A stretch of DNA of 64,000 nucleotides from positions 124,001 through 188,000 of the forward strand of contig NZ_QGDO01000008.1 in assembly GCF_003149185.1 (NCBI RefSeq), read 5' to 3'. A model generated the notes under the pieces. That model saw only the letters and a program-made list of their open reading frames with translations, searched no databases and had not been told where the DNA came from. Positions 55,472 through 63,818 of the stretch are shown piece after piece. This DNA comes from Sediminitomix flava (GTDB lineage Bacteria > Bacteroidota > Bacteroidia > Cytophagales > Flammeovirgaceae). The position numbers and the translations under genes were made by a program. The stretch's first letter is position 1. Every line of letters begins with the position of its first letter.

Positions 55472-56971
55472 CTAAAATGCTACTTCTACATTCTCTTCAT
55501 CTGAGAATAGCGATGTTACTGAAAAAGGAACATGAGCCTCTTGGAATAACTTCTCAAACATTTCCACTTTTTCTGGATACAGAGCAGCTACATCATTCTT
55601 TTCTGATAAGTCTTCATTCAAGTTATATAACTCAAATTTTACAGGCTTTTTACTATCTCTTACATTGAGTTTAACAGCTTTCCAATTATCCTTAAGAATA
55701 GCCTGCTTCCCTCCTTGTTCATAGAATTCCCAATACAAGTAATTATGCTTTTTCTGAGATTCTGAGTTTCCTAAAAGCGTTGGTAAGAATGAAATACCAT
55801 CTACATCGCTTGGCACATCTTGTGATGTGATCTCACAAACTGTAGGCAATACATCCAAGAAACCAGAAGTTAAAGACGTACTTGTTCCTGCTTGAACTTT
55901 GTTTGGCCAATGTGCTATCATAGGAATTCTGACCCCTCCTTCATACATATCTCTTTTTTGACCTCTTAGTTCACCGTTGGAATCAAAGAAACCAACTCTG
56001 TGTCCACCTTCGCCATGAGGTCCATTATCACTCGCAAAAATGACAAGGGTATTATCAGCAATGCCTTCCTTTTTTAAGTGTGACATAACTGAACCTATAG
56101 TATTATCTATATATCGTACATTCTGAGCAAATCCTTTTTCTGGATCTGGCCAATCTTTATCTGCATATTCTCCCCAGCTTTCAACTTCCATTCCATCAGG
56201 AAACTTCTCATTATTTGCATGAGGAGCAGTTAGTGCCAAATATAAAAAGAATGGATTTTTCTTATTATCTGAAATAAATTTGAGCGCATCTGCTTCAAAC
56301 AATTTATGTGAATGTTTGACTGCTACACCTGCAACTCCACAACCTTCAGGTTTATGTGCCCATGGATTTTTCCCATCAACTAATTGTAATTTGTTTTCAG
56401 GGATAGCTTCCTTTTCACCATTTCTGTATAAAAACTCGGGAAAAGCATTATGTGCATGCCACATATTTATATATCCATAGAAATAATCAAAACCTTTACG
56501 TTTTGGATCATCTACTGGTGGCGGATGACCAACTCCCCATTTCCCTATATTTCCAGTAACATACCCTGCCTTTTGGAATACCTTTGCCACAGTTAACTCA
56601 TCATCACCTAAAAGTTGAACTTGGTCTGGATGATTTCCTCTAACAGAATTATGTCCGTTGTGTTTCCCTGTCAGAAGTGTAGCTCTTGAAGGTCCACACA
56701 CAGAGTTTCCAGCATAATGATTAGTAAACTTCATTCCTTCACTTGCAAGCTTTGAAATATTTGGTGTAGTCAAAGTTTGCTGCGATGGTGTGAAGGTAGT
56801 TAAATCTCCAAAACCTAAATCATCAACTAATATATATATAACATTAGGTTTATCGACTGTAACACTTTCCTTTTCGGAAGTCTTCTGACAACCTAGGATA
56901 CTAGAGCCAGCTAAAAGCAATAGCGTCCATTGTGTCATCGTTCGTTTAATTATTGAAAAATTCATATCCAT
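55472..56971 (-). CDS. Sulfatase (S1 family, CGPSR active site)
   Basis: 499 residues; the start could also be the ATG at 56965 or M12. Lipobox SILGC (Cys28). VIYILVDDLGFGDLTTF (Asp50/Asp51), VCGPSRATLLTGKHNGHNSVRGN with formylglycine precursor Cys92, GNIGKWGVGHPPPVDDPKRKGFDYFYGY (Gly in place of His in the KWxxG motif), FASDNGPHGEGGH and YEGGVRIPMIAHWP. The TGKHNGHNSVRGN block marks the arylsulfatase A-like group. Substrate unknown; GH27 follows in the same direction. Confidence 0.88.
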   Translation of the reverse strand: MDMNFSIIKRTMTQWTLLLLAGSSILGCQKTSEKESVTVDKPNVIYILVDDLGFGDLTTFTPSQQTLTTPNISKLASEGMKFTNHYAGNSVCGPSRATLLTGKHNGHNSVRGNHPDQVQLLGDDELTVAKVFQKAGYVTGNIGKWGVGHPPPVDDPKRKGFDYFYGYINMWHAHNAFPEFLYRNGEKEAIPENKLQLVDGKNPWAHKPEGCGVAGVAVKHSHKLFEADALKFISDNKKNPFFLYLALTAPHANNEKFPDGMEVESWGEYADKDWPDPEKGFAQNVRYIDNTIGSVMSHLKKEGIADNTLVIFASDNGPHGEGGHRVGFFDSNGELRGQKRDMYEGGVRIPMIAHWPNKVQAGTSTSLTSGFLDVLPTVCEITSQDVPSDVDGISFLPTLLGNSESQKKHNYLYWEFYEQGGKQAILKDNWKAVKLNVRDSKKPVKFELYNLNEDLSEKNDVAALYPEKVEMFEKLFQEAHVPFSVTSLFSDEENVEVAF

Positions 56972-57431
56972 TCAATTGATATTCCAAAAGATTAACTCAT
57001 TGATCAATTTGTGATATACAAGGAGTCTCTTGTATTTGATTTTGAATTTAGGATTAAGTCTTAGAAGTTAAAATATCATCTTTGGCTTTTAACCTTTGAG
57101 ACAAATTTTAAGGACAAATGTGAAATATACACTGAAGAATTGCTACTACGTAAAACACATATAAACAACTGTATTTATGATATTTACACAAAATTCACCA
57201 TGAGTTTTTAGAACTTTATAATTTGTTTGATTGAAGCATTCATCGTGGACTCTGATTTTAAATGGAATTTTTGTTCATTTTGTGTAAAAAAAGTGTCCTT
57301 TTGAGAATAAGGCATATCAAATGTCTATTTATCCTCATTTTTTGTACAGTTAAATCATACACTTTAATCAATGAAAGTAATATTGATGCAGGTTCACTAT
57401 AAACTATCATTTTAAAACATAGACTAGCAAA
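56972..57431. promoter_or_regulatory. Divergent intergenic region with a 20-bp dyad
   Basis: 460 bases between divergent sulfatase genes, no gene seen. ATACAAG-GAGTCT-CTTGTAT at 57016-57035 is a perfect 7-bp inverted repeat about 45 bases before the minus-strand sulfatase start, well placed for an operator. No clear -7/-33 pair for either gene. Confidence 0.4.
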
Positions 57432-58856
57432 ATGAATAAAAAATATAAGCATCAATTTTTGATAATTCTTTTAGTATTAAGTGGAATGATTCCCTTCCAA
57501 GCACTCGCTGAAGAAAATCCTAAACCAAAGAATGTGCTTCTAATCATTGCTGACGATTTCAATCATTGGTTAAAAGAGTTGGGTTATTATCCACAATCAT
57601 ACACACCGAACCTGGATAAACTAGCCAGAAAAGGAGTACTATTCTCAGATGCTCATGCTTCTTCACCTGTTTGTAATCCTTCACGTAATGCACTAATGTC
57701 AGGATTAAGGCCTGCAACAACAGGAATTGTCAGTAATGCAACAGGGTATATTCGAGAAAAAAAGAATTTAGAAAATACGGTAACGCTTAATCAATACTTT
57801 ACACAAAATGGATATTACAGCTATGCCGTAGGAAAAATTTATCACCCAGGTGCTATGGGTATTAGCAAAACAGATCCTGAAAATTGGTCAGAATTAAATA
57901 CGAATCAATCGGGTAGCCATGGTGGTAAATTTTACAAATGGCGATCATTAGGAAGTAAGGCATTTTCTTGGAGTGCTGGAGATTTTCCTCTTGAGGAGTC
58001 AAGTGATACACAAAATGCCCAAAGTGTTGCAAGTTTTATACAGAACTACGATAAAGATCAACCTTTCTTTATTGCTCCAGGATTATTCAGACCTCACTTA
58101 CCTTGGAATGCTCATAAATCATTTTTCGATTTATTTGATGCAGATACATTAAAAACACCAATTGGTTATTTAGCCAATGATGCTGAAGACATTCCAATTA
58201 AATACAATGGAACCAATCATTATGATGAGGTAATTAAAGCGGATAAGTATAAAGAAGCTCTCCATGCTTACCTTGCTAATCTTGCTTATGCCGATTACAA
58301 TGTTGGTTTAATGCTTGATGCACTAGAAAATAGTACTGCAAAAGAAAATACTATTGTTGTCTTTTTCGGTGATCATGGCTGGCATTTGGGTGAAAAAGAC
58401 CGTTTCAGTAAACATGCTGTTTTTGATTTAGCACATAGAACAAGTCTGATTATTTATGACCCAAGTGCAGAAGGAAATGGGAAAATATGTAAAAAGGTAG
58501 TCAGTCTTCAAGACATCTACCCTACCCTCGTAGAATTATGTGGAATAGAAGAAAAGAAAGACATTGAAGGTCGTAGCATTACTAACTTATTACAAAATCC
58601 TGAAGATCAGTCTTGGAATCATCCTATCATGTCAACCTATCGAGATACACATACCATAAAAACCAATGAATGGCGATTAATAGAAAATGCAGAAAAAAGT
58701 CAGTTGTATCATACTGCAATTGACCCTTATGAATTCCATAATGTGTACAAACCAGAAAACATGGGTATTGCAAATCAATTAAGAACACAAATGGATAGTA
58801 TACTTCAAATAGGTCAAAAAATCCTTGAAATGAAAAAAGAACAAAACTCCAAATAA
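57432..58856 (+). CDS. Sulfatase (S1 family, iduronate-2-sulfatase-like)
   Basis: 474 residues with signal peptide ending FQALA. VLLIIADDFNHWLKELGYYPQ (Asp41/Asp42), VCNPSRNALMSGLRPATTGIVSN with formylglycine precursor Cys81, YAVGKIYHPG, FIAPGLFRPHLPW, FGDHGWHLGEKDRFSKHAVFDLAHRTSLIIYDP. The ADDxNxW start, GLFRPHxPW and DHGWHLGEK strings are typical of the iduronate-2-sulfatase group (S1_7-like), whose marine members include carrageenan sulfatases. A close relative of the next gene. Single-gene unit with its own terminator. Confidence 0.87.
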   Translation: MNKKYKHQFLIILLVLSGMIPFQALAEENPKPKNVLLIIADDFNHWLKELGYYPQSYTPNLDKLARKGVLFSDAHASSPVCNPSRNALMSGLRPATTGIVSNATGYIREKKNLENTVTLNQYFTQNGYYSYAVGKIYHPGAMGISKTDPENWSELNTNQSGSHGGKFYKWRSLGSKAFSWSAGDFPLEESSDTQNAQSVASFIQNYDKDQPFFIAPGLFRPHLPWNAHKSFFDLFDADTLKTPIGYLANDAEDIPIKYNGTNHYDEVIKADKYKEALHAYLANLAYADYNVGLMLDALENSTAKENTIVVFFGDHGWHLGEKDRFSKHAVFDLAHRTSLIIYDPSAEGNGKICKKVVSLQDIYPTLVELCGIEEKKDIEGRSITNLLQNPEDQSWNHPIMSTYRDTHTIKTNEWRLIENAEKSQLYHTAIDPYEFHNVYKPENMGIANQLRTQMDSILQIGQKILEMKKEQNSK

Positions 58857-58876
58857 TACGATTATTCAAAGTGATG

Positions 58877-58913
58877 AAAAAGGCTTTTCTTAACTTCAAG
58901 AAAAGCCTTTTTT
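58877..58913. terminator. Intrinsic terminator between convergent sulfatases
   Basis: AAAAAGGCTTTTCTT/AAGAAAAGCCTTTTTT, 15-bp perfect arms with a 6-nt loop and T run. Active on the plus strand; also T-rich on the minus strand for the sulfatase ending at 58971. Confidence 0.88.
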
Positions 58914-58970
58914 AATGGTTTAGCCTTACTTTTAATCATATCTTTCGTTATGTATTGATTAAAACATCAA

Positions 58971-60626
58971 CTAATTTGTAAGCGTTTTTTCAGACTTCTT
59001 TTGGTTATAAAACTTGAGCCTTTTTGATAGTGCTTCTTTCATTTCAATTACGGTCTCCTTAAAACCCTCTTCTTCTACAAGATTTCTTATCTCAAAAGGG
59101 TCATTTTTCATATCATAAAGTTCTTGATCGCCATTCTTAAACTCTATATACCTAAATTGGTCACTTCTCAGCGCATGATTACCTTCTTGATAGGTATTTA
59201 AAACCATATACTCCCAGCTTTTTTTTGGATTTTCAAGTAAAGAACTTAAATCATTCCCAGCTACATGTGACGGTTTTTCCAATCCTGCAAGTGAACAAAT
59301 AGTTGGGTAAATATCCTGTAAACTTACTAATGCATCTGTTTCTTGATATTGACTTTTAGATTTAGCCCTAGGATCTAAAATCATAAGATTACATCGGTTT
59401 GCTGCTTCCCACAGCGTAGTTTTTCCCTTTCTCATTTTATCACCCAAATGATAACCATGATCACTCCAAAGTACAACGATTGTATTCTCTTTAGATGGAT
59501 TCCTATTAATCGCATCCAACAACACTCCTATGTTTCGGTCACTATATGCAATGGTGGCCAGGTAAGCTTGGAATGCTGCTTTCCAAGCATTCAAGTCTCC
59601 TCCTTTTCCATCAAGCTCTATTCCATATTGAAGAAGTTTTTTGAAAGCAGTATTTTGAGTAACTCTTTTCCCTGTTTTAGAAAGATCATCTAAATCCTTT
59701 TGTAAATCTTCTATCAAAGCTTCATCCAACTCCATTTCTTCTTGTGGAAAAAGATCAGCAAATTCTTTGGGAGTAACCCAAGGTAAATGAGGAGCAAATA
59801 AACCACAAGCCAAAAAATATGGCTGATCTTTGGGCAATACAATTTTTTTAAGTTCTCCACTATTATCTCTACGTGTCGAATGCCCTTTCAAAATCAAATC
59901 TGAAATATGTTTTGCGTTCAGATAGTCCCACGTTTGTTCAACAGGTACATTACTCGTTCCAAATCGTCTGAAATCCTTTTTCGTTTTATTTCCTTGTTTC
60001 CAGTATTTCGATATTTCCTCCTTTTCTTCTAGGGGTGAATTACTGCCTCTCCCTGTTCCTACATTGGTATTTATCCATTCTGACCATGAGTATAATTGAT
60101 CTGGCCAATCGCTAAAGTACCCTCTATCCAAATAAGCTCGCCCTTTATGAAACACCTTACCTATCCCTGTGGTAAAATACCCTTGCTCTCTCAAATATTG
60201 TGGTAATGTTTTTACTTTAGTTAAACTTTTATAGGCCCTAAAATGACGATCATGTTCATAATAGCCCGATACATGTGTTGGAACTCCAGTAAGAGTTGCA
60301 GTACGAGAAGGCCCACAAAGTGGTGATGGGCTGTAAGCTCTAGTAAAAGTGATTGCTTGGGATGCTAATTTATCCATGTTTGGAGTTAAGCGTTCCAATA
60401 CTTCTTTTCTTGACTCAGCATCTGGATAAACTTTTTGTAAAAAATTACTCGGAATATCTCCCAAAACTGAATTGTAACTATTCAAGTCATCAACTGCTAT
60501 AAAAATAAAATTAGGCCTTTCAATAAGACTTGCATCATTAGTATTTATGCTTTTCCATGCACTAAAACATATTAATATCCCGACTGACAGAAATATTGGA
60601 AGTTTACTTGTTAATCTGTTTTTCAT
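58971..60626 (-). CDS. Sulfatase (S1 family, iduronate-2-sulfatase-like, larger)
   Basis: 551 residues with an N-terminal membrane/signal segment (LPIFLSVGILICFSA). FIFIAVDDLNSYNSVLGD (Asp46/Asp47), LCGPSRTATLTGVPTHVSGYYEH with formylglycine precursor Cys104, GLFAPHLPWVTPKEFADLFP, LWSDHGYHLGDKMRKGKTTLWEAANRCNLMILDP. Same group as the sulfatase at 57432 but with two insertions (about 58-78 and a Glu/Lys-rich stretch around 280-335). Convergent with that gene. Probably acts on another position or chain length of the same polysaccharide (inference). Confidence 0.87.
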   Translation of the reverse strand: MKNRLTSKLPIFLSVGILICFSAWKSINTNDASLIERPNFIFIAVDDLNSYNSVLGDIPSNFLQKVYPDAESRKEVLERLTPNMDKLASQAITFTRAYSPSPLCGPSRTATLTGVPTHVSGYYEHDRHFRAYKSLTKVKTLPQYLREQGYFTTGIGKVFHKGRAYLDRGYFSDWPDQLYSWSEWINTNVGTGRGSNSPLEEKEEISKYWKQGNKTKKDFRRFGTSNVPVEQTWDYLNAKHISDLILKGHSTRRDNSGELKKIVLPKDQPYFLACGLFAPHLPWVTPKEFADLFPQEEMELDEALIEDLQKDLDDLSKTGKRVTQNTAFKKLLQYGIELDGKGGDLNAWKAAFQAYLATIAYSDRNIGVLLDAINRNPSKENTIVVLWSDHGYHLGDKMRKGKTTLWEAANRCNLMILDPRAKSKSQYQETDALVSLQDIYPTICSLAGLEKPSHVAGNDLSSLLENPKKSWEYMVLNTYQEGNHALRSDQFRYIEFKNGDQELYDMKNDPFEIRNLVEEEGFKETVIEMKEALSKRLKFYNQKKSEKTLTN

Positions 60627-60876
60627 AATTCAAAAGATTGATCTGTCTGAAGATAACCTCATATAAGCTAATTCAATTGTCGTAAAGTATTATTGATTTG
60701 TCAGCCTGTTTTAAAAAGTAAAAAAGGTTGTCTATCAAATCTAAAGATTATCATCAAAAGTATCTCATCTCCCGTCCGATTCCGTACAATAGTGTATCTT
60801 TTTCGAATACCTTTTTTATGTATAAAAATGCTCAACACCTAAATACAAACCTGTATTTCAACACATTACAATTTAA
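60627..60876. other. Intergenic stretch, nothing recognised
   Basis: AT-rich DNA between the divergent sulfatase start and the copy-B promoter. I see no supportable gene or clear promoter for the sulfatase. Confidence 0.4.
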
Positions 60877-60892
60877 TGGCACAGCTTTGGCA
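60877..60892 (+). promoter_or_regulatory. Sigma-54-like -24/-12 element (copy B)
   Basis: TGGCACAGCTTTGGCA, the best match to RpoN consensus in the window (TGGCAC at -24; GC at -12; ten bases between GG and GC). Predicted start near 60903. An AAATACA/TGTATTT dyad lies just upstream at 60841-60858. Confidence 0.5.
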
Positions 60893-60904
60893 TTTTATCT
60901 AAGC

Positions 60905-61013
60905 GTACCACAACGGTACAGAAGTAATGATTCAGTGTTCATATTTAGTCTTCAAATTCAGTGTCAAAGAAGACTTAACTATTTAGATAAAATATTCAGA
61001 TTCAGTGTTCAAA
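60905..61013 (+). promoter_or_regulatory. Leader hairpin and three ATTCAGTGT repeats (copy B)
   Basis: GTACC-ACAAC-GGTAC is a perfect 5-bp stem (60905-60919). GATTCAGTGTTCA at 60929, AATTCAGTGTCAA at 60955 and GATTCAGTGTTCAAA at 60999 are three direct repeats before the ATG at 61047. Copies A and C of the module have only one. Confidence 0.5.
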
Positions 61014-61046
61014 ATAACTTATAAAGACGTTTTAAAACTTAAGATC

Positions 61047-61439
61047 ATGAAAACAGTTTTTGCCCTTATCACCCTTATTTCTATCAGTTTTTCTGCATTT
61101 GCATCTAACGATTTATACAACGACAAAATCAGCAAATACGAAAACTTAAAAAATAAAGTTGCTACTGCTAACAGTTCAGACTGGAATACACCATTTGAAG
61201 CAGCTCAAATATGTTTGAATGATCTTGAAAATATGTCAGAGGCTTACATTTGGATTGAACAATCTATCAGTGCGAAAGAAACGGCTCAAAACCGAGAATT
61301 GAAAGGTGATTATTTTGCGCTTTACGGTTTAGATCAATTGGCTTTTAACGAGTATCAAAAAGCACTAGAAATTCAAATAGCTTCAGGAAACGAGAACTTC
61401 TCTGGATTACAGATTAAGATTCAAACTTTAGGTAAATAA
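61047..61439 (+). CDS. Small secreted TPR-like protein of a local paralogue family
   Basis: 130 residues from the ATG at 61047, which opens the signal peptide MKTVFALITLISISFSAFA; an earlier GTG at 61005 lies inside the repeat array and is unlikely. The mature part has NSSDWNTPFEAAQICLNDLENMSEAYIWIEQSISAK and NRELKGDYFALYGLDQLAFNEYQKALEIQIASG, strongly alike to the protein at 48917. Two or three helix pairs of TPR type, no catalytic motif. Shares its whole upstream module with the other copies, so the family is probably co-regulated. Function unknown. Confidence 0.75.
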   Translation: MKTVFALITLISISFSAFASNDLYNDKISKYENLKNKVATANSSDWNTPFEAAQICLNDLENMSEAYIWIEQSISAKETAQNRELKGDYFALYGLDQLAFNEYQKALEIQIASGNENFSGLQIKIQTLGK

Positions 61440-61479
61440 TAGCAATTAGAATTTCATAGACCACATTTTTACATAAATC

Positions 61480-61512
61480 AAAGCCCTTTTCCACAGCATT
61501 GGAAAGGGCTTT
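61480..61512 (+). terminator. Intrinsic terminator after small secreted gene
   Basis: AAAGCCCTTTTCC/GGAAAGGGCTTT with one bulge and an 8-nt loop, 40 bases beyond the stop; short T run. Confidence 0.8.
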
Positions 61513-61997
61513 ATTGCTTTCTAAATTCTGTAAATTCACCAGTCATATAATCACAATATCAACATATTGAATACTTTACACATTACTCCATTTACTATTT
61601 CAAACTTTTGAATAATTATCTCAATTTCCTAAAAATCCATATTCTCAAAGTCTCAATAACCCTTTTTTTTCCCTTTTGATTTCAATGATTGTTCATTAGT
61701 GTTTTTATTACATTTCATTAACGAATAAACGATTTTGAACTACTCCATACTTCTAGGCCTATCAGATATTAGCATTATTAGAACACCAATTAAACAATAG
61801 TTTGAATTGAATATACAAACTGGTATTCAATCACTTTCATCACAAAACTAGGTCAAATCAAACACTATGGTTTATGAGGAAAAGATGCTTTAGCATATTT
61901 CTCAAAGACTTTTTGATGGAATCATTTAATCAATGTACACACTAAAAACTAGCCCTCATGTATTCATCATTGAGGTTTAGCTCAAAACACATCTAAA
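61513..61997 (+). promoter_or_regulatory. Upstream region of the beta-helix/ricin gene
   Basis: 485 AT-rich bases with no gene seen. ATTGAATA/TATTCAAT (61806-61831, 10-nt spacer) is a perfect 8-bp dyad about 165 bases before the ATG and may be an operator. A small CCTCA/TGAGG stem lies at 61954-61975, close to the start codon. Confidence 0.35.
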
Positions 61998-63671
61998 ATG
62001 CTAAAATTTACATTAAATTATTTCTTCGCACTATTACTTTTTATGGCTTTTGCTTTCAAGGCAAGCGCTCAAAATCCTACAGTAGTAAATGGAGTAGCTA
62101 CTTACACAGCTAATAAAACAATTGGTTCTCAATTTGAGGTACCAGATAGTTGGAACAAAATTGTCATTAATGCTAACGTAACTATTACGGGTAGCTTTTA
62201 TATGCCTACCAGAACTCGACCTATTGAGATTATGGGAAAAAACTGGAATACTTCTGTGATCACAGGAACTGGTGAAACTAAGTGGCACGAACAAGGGACT
62301 ACCGAAGCTCGTCAACATTCTGCAATTCGTTGTGATAAATCTCCTGATGTTTACATTCATGACCTCAAGAGTTTAAATCCTGATAAATTTCATATTAGTG
62401 CTGGCTTCGGAAATGTAACTGTAGACCATTGTAGAATTATTGATAACAGAGAACGTCATACAACTGATGGTGTACATGGAGGACGAGGAAAAGTTACAGT
62501 GAAAAATTGCTACATCGACACACATGATGATGCTCTTTATCTTTCAGAATGTAAGTTAGTAGAAAACACAACTATTGTTCACAATAAAAACGGTGGTCCA
62601 TTACAAATTGCATGGGGTTATGATGATTTTAATAACCATACATGTATCATCAGAAATGTAAAAGTCATTGATGCTTACAATGGAACGGACTATAACCAAG
62701 GTGTTGTATCTTGGGCCAGAAGAAATGGTACTGATCCAGTGACGATTAATGTAGAGTTTCAAGGCACATTTACAAGAGAAACAAAGTCAGGTGCACAGCA
62801 ATCGCATATGTACCAACTTGGTCGTAGAACTGAAACACTAAATAATGGAACATTAAAAGTTACAGGAGAATGCCGCTGGAAAAATGATCTGATTGTGTAC
62901 AATAATGGAAATAGTACACTTAATGTTCAAGGTTGTGATGGAAATGATACAGGAGGAAGTATTTCTAACGGTACGTACTTTTTACAAATCAGACACAGTA
63001 ATAAGTTTGTTGAAGTTCAAGCAAGTTCAACTGCTAACGGAGGTAATGTACAACAATGGCAAGGTCAATCAGGAAATCATAAACAATGGCAAATTACCAA
63101 AGTAAGTGGTGAATGGTATAAGATCATTAACCTAAACAGTAATAAAGCCCTTGATGTCTCAAATTGGTCTACATCAAACGGCGGAAATATACACCAATGG
63201 AACTATACAGGAAATGATAACCAGCTTTGGAAATTTGTGGATAAAGGTAGTGGTTGGTATCAGATCGTTTCAAAACACAGTGGAAAAGCATTAGATATTC
63301 AAGGAGGAGTAAATGCAACAGGAAATGGAGCCAATATCTATCAATGGGCTCCAAATAATAACTTTAATCAACAATTTAAATTGATAAATTCTGGAAATGG
63401 AAATAGTAGGTTGTCTCAAACTTCTTTTGAAGAAAAAGATAACTCTATTAGAATTTATCCGAACCCTGTATCTGAAACTTTACATCTGAGCTTAAGTGAT
63501 CATACAGATACAGTTTACAAAATCTACTCTCTTTCAGGACAAGAAGTTAAATCTGGAAAAATCCGTAATGGAGTCTTTTCTTTAAACGTAGCTGATTTCA
63601 AAAAAGGAATGTATATTATCAACCTTGAAAATGCTGAGGGGATTATACGTGAAAACTTTATAGTCCGATAA
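61998..63671 (+). CDS. Secreted beta-helix polysaccharide enzyme with ricin-type lectin and T9SS domain
   Basis: 557 residues: signal peptide ending AFKASAQ; parallel beta-helix (about 40-315) with RHTTDGVHGGRGKVTVKNCYIDTHDDALYLSE, an Asp-rich turn like those at GH28/GH49/GH87 active sites; a ricin B-type domain (about 320-470) with three QW-containing repeats (NVQQWQG, NIHQWNY, NIYQWAP) for carbohydrate binding; and a T9SS type A domain (about 480-557, RIYPNPVSETLHLSLSD). Secreted and probably polysaccharide-degrading. Family not assigned; GH82, GH49-like or a lyase are all possible. Preceded by a long AT-rich upstream region, followed by a terminator. Confidence 0.75.
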   Translation: MLKFTLNYFFALLLFMAFAFKASAQNPTVVNGVATYTANKTIGSQFEVPDSWNKIVINANVTITGSFYMPTRTRPIEIMGKNWNTSVITGTGETKWHEQGTTEARQHSAIRCDKSPDVYIHDLKSLNPDKFHISAGFGNVTVDHCRIIDNRERHTTDGVHGGRGKVTVKNCYIDTHDDALYLSECKLVENTTIVHNKNGGPLQIAWGYDDFNNHTCIIRNVKVIDAYNGTDYNQGVVSWARRNGTDPVTINVEFQGTFTRETKSGAQQSHMYQLGRRTETLNNGTLKVTGECRWKNDLIVYNNGNSTLNVQGCDGNDTGGSISNGTYFLQIRHSNKFVEVQASSTANGGNVQQWQGQSGNHKQWQITKVSGEWYKIINLNSNKALDVSNWSTSNGGNIHQWNYTGNDNQLWKFVDKGSGWYQIVSKHSGKALDIQGGVNATGNGANIYQWAPNNNFNQQFKLINSGNGNSRLSQTSFEEKDNSIRIYPNPVSETLHLSLSDHTDTVYKIYSLSGQEVKSGKIRNGVFSLNVADFKKGMYIINLENAEGIIRENFIVR

Positions 63672-63721
63672 TTTATGATTTGACCTAGTTTGTGATTTTT
63701 ATTTATAACAACTAAGCGTTA

Positions 63722-63763
63722 AGAAACCCTAGTATCTAAAATGGATACCAGGGTTTCTTTTTT
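63722..63763. terminator. Intrinsic terminator
   Basis: GAAACCCTAGTATC/GATACCAGGGTTTC with one mismatch and a 7-nt loop, then TTTTTT. Ends the beta-helix/ricin gene. Confidence 0.85.
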
Positions 63764-63818
63764 GTAAACTTGGATACCAATATAAAGTACCACAAATCTT
63801 AGATAAAATAGTTAATAG

